DNA from: Flavobacterium sp. GSB-24
Lineage (GTDB): Bacteria > Bacteroidota > Bacteroidia > Flavobacteriales > Flavobacteriaceae
Direction: 5' to 3'
NCBI RefSeq assembly: GCF_027924665.1
Contig: NZ_AP027043.1
Coordinates: 3,720,001 to 3,784,000 of the forward strand
DNA length: 64,000 nt
The notes under the pieces are model-generated. The model was not told where the DNA came from. It saw only the letters and a list, made by a program, of their open reading frames with translations, and searched no databases. Positions 17,170-25,650 of the stretch are shown piece by piece; the first letter of the stretch is position 1, and every line of letters begins with the position of its first letter. A program made the position numbers and the translations under genes.

Positions 17170-18141
17170 ATGAAAGCAGCAGTAGTTTATAAAAAAGGCG
17201 AATTACCCAAATATGCAGATTTTGCAGAACCAATTGTATCAAATGAAAACGAGGTTTTAATTTCGGTTAAAGCCGTTGCGATTACCAATTTAGACAAAGG
17301 AATTGCCAGCGGAGATCATTATTCTTCAGAAAATGAAAATCAAAATGGATTTGTAGTCGGCAGTGATGCTGTTGGAGTTTTGGAAAACGGCACAAGACTT
17401 TATGCACGCGGAATTTCTGGAACAATTGCTGAAAAAGCTTTAGTAGAAAAAAGCAGAATGGTTGTATTGCCTGACGGAATTGACGATGCGGCGGCCGCAA
17501 CATTGCCTAATGCGGTTGCCGGCTCGGCAATGGCACTTCGATTTAGAGCAGGAATAAAACCTGGTGAAACGGTTTTAATAAATGGAGCAACAGGGTTTAC
17601 AGGCCAAATGGCGATACAAATTGCTAAACATTATGGAGCAAAGAAAATAATTGTTACTGGAAGAAACGAAAAGACACTTCAAAGTCTTTTAGAATTAGGC
17701 GCTGACGAGATTGTTTCTCTAAAACAAAAAGACGAATCTATTATTAATCAGTTAAAACAAATTCATCAAAACTCTCCTATTGATATTGTCATTGATTATT
17801 TATGGGGACAATCGGCTGAACTTATTCTTTCAGTTTTAAAAGGAAATGGAAATTTTACACCTAAAACAAGATACGTTTCTGTTGGTTCTATGTCTGGAGA
17901 TACGATTCAATTATCTGCGCAAATTCTAAGAAGCGTTGATTTGCAGTTATCAGGATCGGGTTTAGGAAGCTGGACAAAGGATGAAGTGAAATTATTATTT
18001 TCTGAAATACTTCCAGAAATGTTTCTTTTGGCTTCTAAAAATATACTAAAAGTAAATATTGAAAAAGTGAATTTATCAGATATTGAAAAAATGTGGAATG
18101 CCGAAGTTGTTGACGGAAAAAGATTAGTGGTTCTTATTTAA
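17170..18141 (+). CDS. Zinc-less quinone-oxidoreductase/alcohol-dehydrogenase family protein
   Basis: 323 residues of the medium-chain dehydrogenase/reductase superfamily. An N-terminal GroES-like domain (about 1-120) is followed by a Rossmann domain with GATGFTGQMAIQIAKHYGA around residues 139-157, the NADPH site. The usual zinc-binding cysteines and His are absent, so it belongs to the quinone-oxidoreductase-like branch that reduces enones, quinones or aldehydes. The true substrate is unknown. It follows the Crp/Fnr regulator and is probably its target, perhaps a reactive-electrophile response module. Confidence 0.87.
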   Translation: MKAAVVYKKGELPKYADFAEPIVSNENEVLISVKAVAITNLDKGIASGDHYSSENENQNGFVVGSDAVGVLENGTRLYARGISGTIAEKALVEKSRMVVLPDGIDDAAAATLPNAVAGSAMALRFRAGIKPGETVLINGATGFTGQMAIQIAKHYGAKKIIVTGRNEKTLQSLLELGADEIVSLKQKDESIINQLKQIHQNSPIDIVIDYLWGQSAELILSVLKGNGNFTPKTRYVSVGSMSGDTIQLSAQILRSVDLQLSGSGLGSWTKDEVKLLFSEILPEMFLLASKNILKVNIEKVNLSDIEKMWNAEVVDGKRLVVLI

Positions 18142-18145
18142 GATA

Positions 18146-18202
18146 CTAAGGCTCTAAGATGCTAAGATTCTAAGTTTTTTTAACTCAGAATCTTAGTTTC
18201 TC
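18146..18202. repeat. Period-8 CTAAGnnn repeat with inverse arm
   Basis: CTAAGGCT, CTAAGATG, CTAAGATT, CTAAGTTT in tandem (period 8), followed after a T-run by the inverse ACTCAGAATCTTAG. This makes a stem-loop between two convergent genes and probably acts as their terminator. Confidence 0.7.
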
Positions 18203-18208
18203 ATTATT

Positions 18209-20185
18209 TTAATATCTCAAAAGCTCAAGCAAAACTTCTTCAAAACGATTTCTCGGCAAAAACTGATCTTCAAGAGCTTTTGTAAACGGAATAGGCGAAT
18301 CTAAACTGGCAACTCTTTTTACTGGAGCATCCAAATATTCGAAACAATTTTCCATAATCAAAGCAGAGATATCGCTTGCAATTCCACCAAACATAGTATC
18401 TTCTTGATAAATAATAGCTTTTCCTGTCTTTTTTATAGAAGCAAAAATTGTTTCAGTATCTAAAGGCTGTAAAGTTCTTAAATCAATTAAATCGGCATCA
18501 ATTTCTGGATGTTGCGCTAAAGTATCTAAAGCCCAGTGGACTGGCGCACCAAAAGTAATTATCGTAACTGCGTTTCCTTCTTTTAATACAGCTGCTTTTC
18601 CAAACGGAATCGTGTAGTAATCTTTAGGAACATCTTGATAAATACTTCGGTACAATAATTTATGTTCAAAAAACAAGACCGGATTTGGATCGTTAATAGC
18701 AGTGTTTAAAAGTCCTTTTGCATCGTATGGAAAAGCTGGATAAACCACTTTCAAACCAGGAGTTTTGGTAAACCAAGCTTCATTGGTCTGCGAATGGAAA
18801 GGTCCTGCCTGCGTTCCGCCTCCGCAAGGCATACGAACGACAACATCTGCTTTTTCACCCCAGCGGTAATGTGATTTTGCCAATAAATTAACAATCGGAT
18901 TAAATCCTGTTGAAACAAAATCCGCAAACTGCATTTCTACAATTGCTTTGTAACCATTTATAGATAGTCCCATTCCTGTTGACACAACAGCACTTTCGCA
19001 AATAGGCGTATTACGAACTCTTTCTTTTCCAAAAACATCAACAAAATTATCTGTAATTTTAAAAGCCCCTCCATATTCAGCGATATCCTGTCCCATAATG
19101 ACAAGGTTTTTATGACGCCACATAGATTGCTCTAAACTATTTCGAATAGCATCTATAAAACGAATATTTTCTAATTCAGAATTATGGCTATATTCTTCAT
19201 ATTCATACTGTTTATAAACATCATCTAATTCTCCGCTATAAGTTGCTTCAATTTCAGGTTCGGCATTTGCCATTGCCCAATTCTCGTCAATTTCTTGTTT
19301 GATTTCGGCGTGGAATTGCTCGTCTAATTCTGAAGTTAGAATACCATTTTCAGTCAAATATTTTCTGTAATTGGTAACTGGATCTCTTTGTTCCCATTGA
19401 TCCATTAAATCTTGAGGAACATATTTAGTGCCGCTCGCCTCTTCATGCCCGCGCATCCTGAATGTTTTAAATTCCAATAAAACCGGACGCGGATTTTCCT
19501 GCATTTCTTTTTTGAGCTGTGACAATTTATTGTAAACTTCAACAATATTATTTCCGTCAATAATCCAGCTTTCAATTCCGTAGCCAATGCCTTTATCAGC
19601 AAGGTTTTCGCAGGCATATTGTTCATTTGTCGGCGTTGAAAGTCCGTAGCCGTTATTTTCAATAATAAACATTACTGGGAGCTTCCAAACTGCAGCAATA
19701 TTCAATGCTTCATGAAAATCTCCCTCGCTTGTTGCGCCTTCGCCTGTAAAAACGGCAGTAATTTTTTTATTGTTTTGAAGTTTATCCGCTAAGGCGATTC
19801 CGTCAGCAATTCCTAACTGCGGACCGAGATGCGAAATCATTCCAATAATATTATATTCTTGTGTTCCAAAGTGAAAACTTCTATCACGGCCTTTTGTAAA
19901 ACCGTTTGCTTTTCCCTGCCATTGCGAAAATAAACGATGAAGCGGAATTTCTCTTGTAGTAAAAACACCTAAATTTCGGTGCATTGGAAGTATGTATTCA
20001 GATGAGTCTAAAACAGCTGTAACACCAACAGCAATAGCCTCTTGCCCGATTCCGGAGAACCATTTAGAAACTTTTCCCTGTCGAATCAAGATCAGCATCT
20101 TTTCTTCGATTAATCGGGGTTTTAATAACTTTTTATAGAGGTCTAATAATTGAGCGTCGGTTAGGTTTTGTCGGTAAAAAATCAT
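18209..20185 (-). CDS. 2-oxoacid dehydrogenase E1, fused alpha and beta subunits
   Basis: 658-residue thiamine-diphosphate enzyme, E1 of a branched-chain 2-oxoacid (or pyruvate-type) dehydrogenase. The alpha half (about 1-325) has the ThDP motif GEGATSEGDFHEA...ENN near 148-178. The beta half (about 335-658) has GQDIAEYGGAFKIT and the transketolase C-terminal domain. The alpha/beta fusion is common in Bacteroidota, where it usually works in branched-chain amino acid breakdown giving iso-acyl-CoA primers for fatty acids. The E2 and E3 genes are not in this window. Substrate preference cannot be read from sequence alone. Monocistronic. Confidence 0.92.
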   Translation of the reverse strand: MIFYRQNLTDAQLLDLYKKLLKPRLIEEKMLILIRQGKVSKWFSGIGQEAIAVGVTAVLDSSEYILPMHRNLGVFTTREIPLHRLFSQWQGKANGFTKGRDRSFHFGTQEYNIIGMISHLGPQLGIADGIALADKLQNNKKITAVFTGEGATSEGDFHEALNIAAVWKLPVMFIIENNGYGLSTPTNEQYACENLADKGIGYGIESWIIDGNNIVEVYNKLSQLKKEMQENPRPVLLEFKTFRMRGHEEASGTKYVPQDLMDQWEQRDPVTNYRKYLTENGILTSELDEQFHAEIKQEIDENWAMANAEPEIEATYSGELDDVYKQYEYEEYSHNSELENIRFIDAIRNSLEQSMWRHKNLVIMGQDIAEYGGAFKITDNFVDVFGKERVRNTPICESAVVSTGMGLSINGYKAIVEMQFADFVSTGFNPIVNLLAKSHYRWGEKADVVVRMPCGGGTQAGPFHSQTNEAWFTKTPGLKVVYPAFPYDAKGLLNTAINDPNPVLFFEHKLLYRSIYQDVPKDYYTIPFGKAAVLKEGNAVTIITFGAPVHWALDTLAQHPEIDADLIDLRTLQPLDTETIFASIKKTGKAIIYQEDTMFGGIASDISALIMENCFEYLDAPVKRVASLDSPIPFTKALEDQFLPRNRFEEVLLELLRY

Positions 20186-20313
20186 TTACTTTTTTGTTTT
20201 TTAGTGTTTCAAATATAACAATTTGCGTTAATTTTATTCAATTCTGAAATATTTTTTTAATCAGAAATCTGCTTTTAATGTCTGAGCTTAAGATTATTTT
20301 CTAAAATATTCTA

Positions 20314-20348
20314 TACCTTTGTTAGCGAAAGGTGCTTATGACACCTTT
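20314..20348 (+). promoter_or_regulatory. -7 element and 5' leader hairpin of the dioxygenase gene
   Basis: TACCTTTG at 20314-20321 matches the -7 consensus; no -33 TTG is seen. The predicted start near 20325 is followed at once by a hairpin AAAGGTG / CACCTTT with loop CTTATGA (20328-20348), 25 nt before the ATG. The hairpin could protect the 5' end of the mRNA or regulate translation. Confidence 0.45.
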
Positions 20349-20373
20349 TGTTCTTAAATATAAAATGTAAAGT

Positions 20374-21324
20374 ATGCAAAACATTCCTAGTGTAGACTTA
20401 CGTGATTTCCTTTCGGACGACCCGAAACGTAAACAAAAATTTGTAAATGAAATCGGCAGTGCATTTGAAAACATTGGCTTCGTAGCCTTAAAAGGTCATT
20501 TTCTTGATGATCAATTGGTAAACGAACTTTATGGTGAAATTAGAAACTTTTTCGCCTTGCCAATAGAAACTAAGCATAAATATGAAATTCCTGGAATCGG
20601 CGGACAAAGAGGTTATGTTTCTTTTGGAAAAGAACATGCTAAAGGTCGCAAAGAAGGAGATTTAAAAGAATTTTGGCATTTTGGTCAATACGTTGACAAA
20701 GACTCAAGATGGGCTTCGGAATATCCAGATAACGTGGAAGTTACTGAATTACCTCGTTTTAATGCGGTTGGTAAAGAAGCGTATCAAAAATTAGAAAAAA
20801 CAGGTGTTTATGTTTTAAGAGCTTTGGCTTTGCACTTAGGTCTTGACGAATTCTATTTTGATAACTATGCAAAAGAAGGAAACTCAATTTTAAGACCTAT
20901 CCACTACCCTCCAATTACATCTGAGCCAGAAAATGCTATTCGTGCAGCGGCTCACGGTGATATCAACCTTATTACTTTATTAATGGGAGCTCAAGGTAAA
21001 GGGTTACAAGTTCAAAATCATAATGGTGAATGGATTGATGCCATTGCTGAAGATGACGAATTGGTAATTAATGTTGGTGATATGTTGTCAAGACATACAA
21101 ACAATAAATTAAAATCTACAATTCACCAAGTGGTAAATCCACCGAGAGAATTATGGGGAACTTCACGTTATTCAATTCCGTTTTTTATGCATCCGGTAAG
21201 CGATATGCGTTTGGATTGTCTTGAAAACTGTATTGATGAAGAAAACCCAAAGAAATTCGAAGATATTTCTGCGGGAGAGTTTTTACACGAACGTTTAGTA
21301 GAGTTAGGTTTAATTAAAAAATAA
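20374..21324 (+). CDS. Fe(II)/2-oxoglutarate-dependent dioxygenase, isopenicillin-N-synthase type
   Basis: 316-residue cytoplasmic non-haem iron oxygenase. The DIOX_N domain covers about 4-110. The iron ligands are visible as H194 and D196 (AAHGD) and H251 (TIHQV), and the 2-oxoglutarate-binding Arg as R265 in RYS. Substrate unknown; relatives act in small-molecule oxidation or amino-acid side-chain hydroxylation. The gene has its own promoter-like element and a leader hairpin, and ends at an AATTCCA repeat hairpin. No biosynthetic cluster surrounds it, so the enzyme is likely a conserved core oxidase. Confidence 0.9.
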   Translation: MQNIPSVDLRDFLSDDPKRKQKFVNEIGSAFENIGFVALKGHFLDDQLVNELYGEIRNFFALPIETKHKYEIPGIGGQRGYVSFGKEHAKGRKEGDLKEFWHFGQYVDKDSRWASEYPDNVEVTELPRFNAVGKEAYQKLEKTGVYVLRALALHLGLDEFYFDNYAKEGNSILRPIHYPPITSEPENAIRAAAHGDINLITLLMGAQGKGLQVQNHNGEWIDAIAEDDELVINVGDMLSRHTNNKLKSTIHQVVNPPRELWGTSRYSIPFFMHPVSDMRLDCLENCIDEENPKKFEDISAGEFLHERLVELGLIKK

Positions 21325-21345
21325 ACTTAAATAAATTCCAATATA

Positions 21346-21384
21346 AAATTCCAAATTCCAATCTTCTGTTGGAGTTTGGAATTT
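21346..21384. repeat. AATTCCA-family hairpin after the dioxygenase gene
   Basis: AAATTCCAAATTCCAA (21346-21361), loop TCTTCTG, then TTGGAGTTTGGAATTT (21369-21384), followed by T's. Period-7 units folded into a 16-bp stem with few mismatches; it probably works as a terminator. Confidence 0.7.
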
Positions 21385-21434
21385 AATTTTTATGAACTAT
21401 ATTTATTGAGATTTATTTTTAGAATAAAAAACTT

Positions 21435-21767
21435 ATGGACTTTAAAGATCAATTAAAGAATTTATTTCCAGATCATGTAGAATCAAATGAACCAGAACAA
21501 GTTGAAGAACAAGAACATGTTCTCTATGTTCAAAAAGAACCTATGATCTGCAAATTTGAGAAAAGAAAAGGAAAACCAACAACCATTATCGAAGGTTATG
21601 AAGGCTCTGACGAAGATTTTAAAATCTTAGCCAAAGAAATCAAAACCAAATTAAGCGTTGGCGGCACCTTTAAAGATGATTCCATTATTATTCAAGGCGA
21701 TTACCGTGATAAAATTATGGCAATCTTAAAAGAAAAAGGATTTAAAACCAAACGTGTAGGCGGCTAA
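21435..21767 (+). CDS. SUI1/YciH-type translation initiation factor
   Basis: 110 residues. The C-terminal 75 residues are the SUI1 (eIF1-like) domain: KFEKRKGKPTTIIEGYEG, then EIKTKLSVGGTFKDD and IIIQGDYRDKI, the family's most conserved loop. The first 30 residues form an acidic linker. The bacterial homologue YciH affects fidelity of start-site choice. This may matter in an organism that mostly lacks Shine-Dalgarno sites, but that link is an inference. It stands between two repeat tracts and is probably transcribed alone. Confidence 0.9.
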   Translation: MDFKDQLKNLFPDHVESNEPEQVEEQEHVLYVQKEPMICKFEKRKGKPTTIIEGYEGSDEDFKILAKEIKTKLSVGGTFKDDSIIIQGDYRDKIMAILKEKGFKTKRVGG

Positions 21768-21770
21768 AAA

Positions 21771-21873
21771 GTTTCAAGTTTCAGGTTCCAAGTTCTTCAA
21801 GGCAACCTGAAACTTGAAACTTGAAACTTGAAACAAAAAAAACTTAGTACCTCAGAACCTTAGCAACTTAAAG
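21771..21873. repeat. Two adjoining tandem-repeat families, period 7 and period 8
   Basis: GTTTCAA, GTTTCAG, GTTCCAA (21771-21791), a short loop, then the inverse ACCTGAAACTTGAAACTTGA type units to 21834. Right after, a period-8 tract CTTAGTAC, CTCAGAAC, CTTAGCAA, CTTAAAG (21843-21873). Unit types match the tracts at 15520 and 18146, so both families meet in one gap. Confidence 0.75.
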
Positions 21874-21878
21874 AAAAA

Positions 21879-22748
21879 ATGATCCAATCATCAGAATTAA
21901 TACTAAATCCAGACGGAAGTGTTTATCATTTAAACCTTCGTCCTGAACATATTGCGCACGACATTATTTTTGTTGGTGACCAAAATAGAGTTGAAAAAAT
22001 CACTCAGTTTTTCGATTCAATCGAATATTCTACTCAAAAAAGAGAATTTAAAACCCAAACAGGAATTTATAAAGGAAAAAGAATTTCTGTAATTTCTACC
22101 GGTATTGGCCCGGATAATATCGATATTGTCTTAAATGAATTGGATGCCTTAGTTAATATCGATTTAAAGACGCGTGAGCCAAAAGAAACCTTAACTTCAC
22201 TAAATATTATCCGAATTGGAACTTCTGGTTCTCTTCAGGCAGATATTCCTGTAGACAGCTTCGTGATGTCAAAATTTGGTTTAGGTTTAGATAATATGCT
22301 TCGCTCCTATTTAATTGACGACGTGTCGATTACCGAAATAGAAGATGCTTTTGTAAAACATACCGATTGGGATCCTAGAAAAGGGAAACCTTATGTAACA
22401 AAATGTTCTGAAAAATTAGAAAAATTAATCGAATCTAATGGAATATTTAAAGGAATTACGGCAACTGCAGGAGGTTTTTACGGTCCGCAGGGAAGAGTTT
22501 TGCGTTTGAATATTCAAGATGGTGAATTGAATAATAAAATGGATAATTTTAGTTTTAATGAAACTAAAATCACTAATTTAGAGATGGAAACTGCAGCAAT
22601 CTACGGCCTTTCTGCGCTTCTTGGACATAATGCGTTGTCGCTAAATGCTATTATCGCCAATCGTGCTTCTGGAACTTTTAGTGCAGATCCATATAAAGCT
22701 GTTGATGAATTAATTGGTTATACGTTGAATAAGCTGGCTGGAAATTAA
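21879..22748 (+). CDS. Nucleoside phosphorylase, uridine-phosphorylase-like
   Basis: 289 residues of the PNP/UDP phosphorylase family, which splits nucleosides with phosphate to give a base and ribose-1-phosphate in the salvage pathway. Seen: VGDQNRVEKI near residue 32-41 (phosphate loop GD..R), IGTSGSLQADIPVDSFV around 112-128, and EMETAAIYGLSALLGH near 235-250 with the ribose-binding MET. The pattern is closest to uridine phosphorylase, but a purine substrate cannot be excluded. It is preceded by repeats and followed by VOC and DUF4265 genes on the same strand, 49 bp away. Confidence 0.88.
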   Translation: MIQSSELILNPDGSVYHLNLRPEHIAHDIIFVGDQNRVEKITQFFDSIEYSTQKREFKTQTGIYKGKRISVISTGIGPDNIDIVLNELDALVNIDLKTREPKETLTSLNIIRIGTSGSLQADIPVDSFVMSKFGLGLDNMLRSYLIDDVSITEIEDAFVKHTDWDPRKGKPYVTKCSEKLEKLIESNGIFKGITATAGGFYGPQGRVLRLNIQDGELNNKMDNFSFNETKITNLEMETAAIYGLSALLGHNALSLNAIIANRASGTFSADPYKAVDELIGYTLNKLAGN

Positions 22749-22797
22749 ATTTGATAATTGTTTTTTAGAAAATGAGATAATTATAAAATCCTGACTT

Positions 22798-23190
22798 ATG
22801 TTTTTGAGAGTGGCAAGACATACCAACAATCTAGAAAAAATAGAAGATTTTTATGTGAATATTCTAGGTTTCGAGCGATTAGGCGGTTTTGAAAAACATA
22901 ATAAGTACGATGGAATTTTTATAGGAAAGCCAGGTTTAGACTGGCATTTTGAGTTTACAAAGTCTGAAATAGAAGCTAAACATACCTTTGATGAAGATGA
23001 TATAATCGTACTTTATCCAAAAACAATTTCAAATTACAACGATTTAATACATAAAATTACACGCAAAAATATTGAAATGATACCAGCGATTAATCCGTAT
23101 TGGAATGAAAATGGCAAAATGATTCAGGATCCAGATGGTTATCGCATAGTGATATCCTCATTAAAAGCCATAATAAACGAAATAGAATAA
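22798..23190 (+). CDS. VOC (glyoxalase-like) superfamily protein
   Basis: 130 residues. Two beta-alpha-beta-beta-beta modules: the first opens VARHTNNLEKIEDFYVNILGFERL, split over residues 5-28, and the second ends MIQDPDGYRIVIS. The fold covers glyoxalases, dioxygenases and resistance proteins. Its substrate is unknown, and only some metal positions (H8, E79-like) can be guessed. Its stop overlaps the start of the next gene by one base (ATAATG), so the two are translationally coupled. Confidence 0.85.
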   Translation: MFLRVARHTNNLEKIEDFYVNILGFERLGGFEKHNKYDGIFIGKPGLDWHFEFTKSEIEAKHTFDEDDIIVLYPKTISNYNDLIHKITRKNIEMIPAINPYWNENGKMIQDPDGYRIVISSLKAIINEIE

Positions 23191-23663
23191 TGTCTGAAAC
23201 CCATAAAAAAATACTATTTAAATACTATAGCGATTATCTGGACGAAGTAGTTTCTGAAACCATGTGGGCAGAAATTATAGATCTGGAAAAAGGTCTTTTT
23301 AAACTGGATAATATTCCATTTTTTGGTCCATTAATTGCAACAGACGATATATTTTATGCAGAATTCGATGAAACTGAAGAACGTTTTATGCATAGAAAAA
23401 CAATACAAAATTCAGGAAACTCGATTGTACAGATCGCTATTTTAGAACAAGGTTTTGATAAGGAAATCATCCGCGAAAAATTAAAGGCAATAAATTGTTT
23501 GTCGGAAGGATTGAACGAAACTTTTTTTGCAGCAGAAATTGCGAAAGATGTTGATTATACATTGGTAAGAAGCCTATTGAACGAATACGAGTCGCAGGAA
23601 ATTATCGAATTTGCAGAACCTTGTCTTTCAGAAAAACACAGAGCAGATTTATTAAAAAACTAA
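23190..23663 (+). CDS. DUF4265 domain protein
   Basis: 157-residue soluble protein. Segments VVSETMWAEIIDLEKGLFKLDNIPFF (residues about 20-45) and GPLIATDDIFYAEFD are the core pattern of DUF4265. Function unknown. It overlaps the VOC gene by one base, so the two are made together. It is followed 58 bp later by a binding-protein-like gene. It could be an immunity- or storage-like protein, but nothing here decides that. Confidence 0.75.
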   Translation: MSETHKKILFKYYSDYLDEVVSETMWAEIIDLEKGLFKLDNIPFFGPLIATDDIFYAEFDETEERFMHRKTIQNSGNSIVQIAILEQGFDKEIIREKLKAINCLSEGLNETFFAAEIAKDVDYTLVRSLLNEYESQEIIEFAEPCLSEKHRADLLKN

Positions 23664-23721
23664 ACAAACAAACTTTAGAATACGCATACCAAACAAGCAA
23701 CTTAACTTAAACTTAAAATAA

Positions 23722-24573
23722 ATGAAAACTGTCAAAATTGCGGGTGTTCCGGAACACTTCAATTTGCCATGGCATCTATGTATAGAAAATGGTGAATTTG
23801 AAGAAGAGAACATCGATTTACAATGGACAAATGTACCCGAAGGAACTGGGAAGATGTGTCAAATGCTTCGTGATGGAGAAACAGATTTAGCTGTTATTTT
23901 GACCGAAGGAATTCTAAAAGATATCGCAGCTGGAAACCCAAGTAAGATTGTTCAGATTTATGTGCAGTCGCTTTTAATTTGGGGAATTCACGTTGCTGCA
24001 AAATCAGATTATCAAACCCTAAAAGATCTTAAAAATAAAAAAGCCGCTATCTCAAGACTTGGTTCTGGATCGCAGTTAATGGCATATGTAAATGCCAATG
24101 AGCAAGGCTGGGAAATGGATGATTTAGAATTTGAAATTGTAAATACCATTGACGGCGCTGTTGATGCTCTGACCAACAAAAAAGCAGACTACTTTATGTG
24201 GGAGCGTTTTATGACAAAACCTCTTGTAGATCAAGGAATTTTTAGACGCATTGACGACTGCCCTACTCCTTGGCCTTCATTTGTAATTGCGGTACGCGAT
24301 GAATTCTTGAAAAAGAATCCAAAGATCATAGAGAAAATTCTTGAAATCATCAACAAAACAACGGTTGATTTTAAAGAAATTCCAGAAATAGACGAGAAAT
24401 TATCTAAACTTTTTCACCAAAAAGCTGAAGATATTAAAGAGTGGCTGAAACTAACACAATGGTCACAGAAAAACCTAACAGAAAAGTCCTTTAATAAAAT
24501 TCAAAATCAATTATTTGATCTGGGAATTATTGATAAAAAAAGTATTTTTGTAGAAACCGTAAAAGCACTGTAA
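23722..24573 (+). CDS. Cytoplasmic periplasmic-binding-protein-like protein (NMT1/THI5 type)
   Basis: 283 residues with the two-lobed type II binding-protein fold. Core pieces: opening KIAGVPEHFNLPWHLCIENGEFEEENIDL, WTNVPEGTGKMCQML, and FMWERFMTKPLV. There is no signal peptide or lipobox, and no ABC permease or ATPase gene nearby, so it is unlikely to serve a transporter. It resembles the Ca3427-like group of stand-alone binding proteins. Ligand unknown; a pyrimidine or small organic ligand is possible. It is followed 19 bp later by a transglutaminase-like gene on the same strand. Confidence 0.8.
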   Translation: MKTVKIAGVPEHFNLPWHLCIENGEFEEENIDLQWTNVPEGTGKMCQMLRDGETDLAVILTEGILKDIAAGNPSKIVQIYVQSLLIWGIHVAAKSDYQTLKDLKNKKAAISRLGSGSQLMAYVNANEQGWEMDDLEFEIVNTIDGAVDALTNKKADYFMWERFMTKPLVDQGIFRRIDDCPTPWPSFVIAVRDEFLKKNPKIIEKILEIINKTTVDFKEIPEIDEKLSKLFHQKAEDIKEWLKLTQWSQKNLTEKSFNKIQNQLFDLGIIDKKSIFVETVKAL

Positions 24574-24592
24574 TACTGCTTTTTTGATTCGT

Positions 24593-25525
24593 ATGATGAA
24601 ATTCCCTAAAATTGACTTTCCGCAGTTAAAATCCAAGCTACAGGTGAAATCACCCTGGGATAGGATTATTATTTCGATTTTGAGTCTTTTGATTACGATT
24701 CCGATTTTCATCATACTGCATCAAAATTTAATCGATTTAGAATGGTCATTCAATCTCGATCGTGTATTTATCTTTATTTTTCTTTTTACAGCAATATTTT
24801 TTCTGCTGATGTATCTCAGAACGATTATTATTCTGTGCATTGCGGTTTATTTATTGGTTTTGTTTTACGGAACTGTTATTGGGAATTATGGTTTCAGCGA
24901 AATCTCAGAAGATTATAATTCTATGATTTATACCATGTCTGATAATCCGTATCCGCAGGACATCATTGTAGCGAAACTGCTTCCTTTTCCGAATAAAACA
25001 AAAATTATCAATGCAATAGAATACCAAAACCCTAAAGTGCGAAATTTTGCTATAATGGCGACAACGAAGCATTTTAAAGGAATTAGAGGTTATTCAGATT
25101 ATCGAACTATTATTCAATGTTTTGCAGTTTTCAAAGAGATAAACGGCAGATGGAATTATGTTAACGATCCAAAAGAAGGTGATTATATTGCTACCGCTAG
25201 CGAATCTTTAGATTATTTTTCTGGCGACTGTGATGATCATTCTATTTTGATGGCGGCGGCGATTCGATCTATTGGCGGAACTCCTAGACTTATTCATACA
25301 AAAGGACATATTTATCCAGAGATTTTGATTGGTTCTACGATTGATTTGGAGAAAGTGAATTACTTGATTAAAAACGTTCTTTTTCCAAAAGAAAGCTACG
25401 GCAAGAAACTGCATTACCATATAGACGAACGCGGTCAAGTTTGGATGAATCTTGACTACACCGCAACTTATCCCGGCGGTCCATTCATGTATGAAGAAAT
25501 TTTAGGAGCTTTGACTCTTAATTAA
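24593..25525 (+). CDS. Membrane protein with transglutaminase-like domain
   Basis: About 310 residues from the ATG at 24593. A TTG three codons earlier is possible but unlikely; a second ATG follows immediately. Two to three hydrophobic helices lie at about 24-105. The C-terminal domain faces the periplasm or cytoplasm and has the transglutaminase/protease triad: Cys in YFSGDCDDHS, His in TKGHIYPE and Asp in MNLDYTAT. Members cleave or crosslink peptides; the substrate here is unknown. Likely cotranscribed with the preceding binding-protein-like gene. Confidence 0.82.
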   Translation: MMKFPKIDFPQLKSKLQVKSPWDRIIISILSLLITIPIFIILHQNLIDLEWSFNLDRVFIFIFLFTAIFFLLMYLRTIIILCIAVYLLVLFYGTVIGNYGFSEISEDYNSMIYTMSDNPYPQDIIVAKLLPFPNKTKIINAIEYQNPKVRNFAIMATTKHFKGIRGYSDYRTIIQCFAVFKEINGRWNYVNDPKEGDYIATASESLDYFSGDCDDHSILMAAAIRSIGGTPRLIHTKGHIYPEILIGSTIDLEKVNYLIKNVLFPKESYGKKLHYHIDERGQVWMNLDYTATYPGGPFMYEEILGALTLN

Positions 25526-25650
25526 AGTTTCTCTGGAAAAGGCCTTGCGTAATGGCAGGTAAAAAAAATCTTTATAAATATTTGATTACGAATAATTTAA
25601 TGTCATTTTTTTTTGTAACTTTTTCCTGTTTAACTTTTAACCTCATAATC

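Noticed and set aside
23722..24573. ABC-transporter substrate-binding lipoprotein
   Set aside because: No signal peptide or lipobox and no permease or ATPase nearby.
25552..25650. Longer start for the lipoprotein gene
   Set aside because: The inner ATG at 25651 gives a complete signal peptide and lipobox; the upstream part would bury them.
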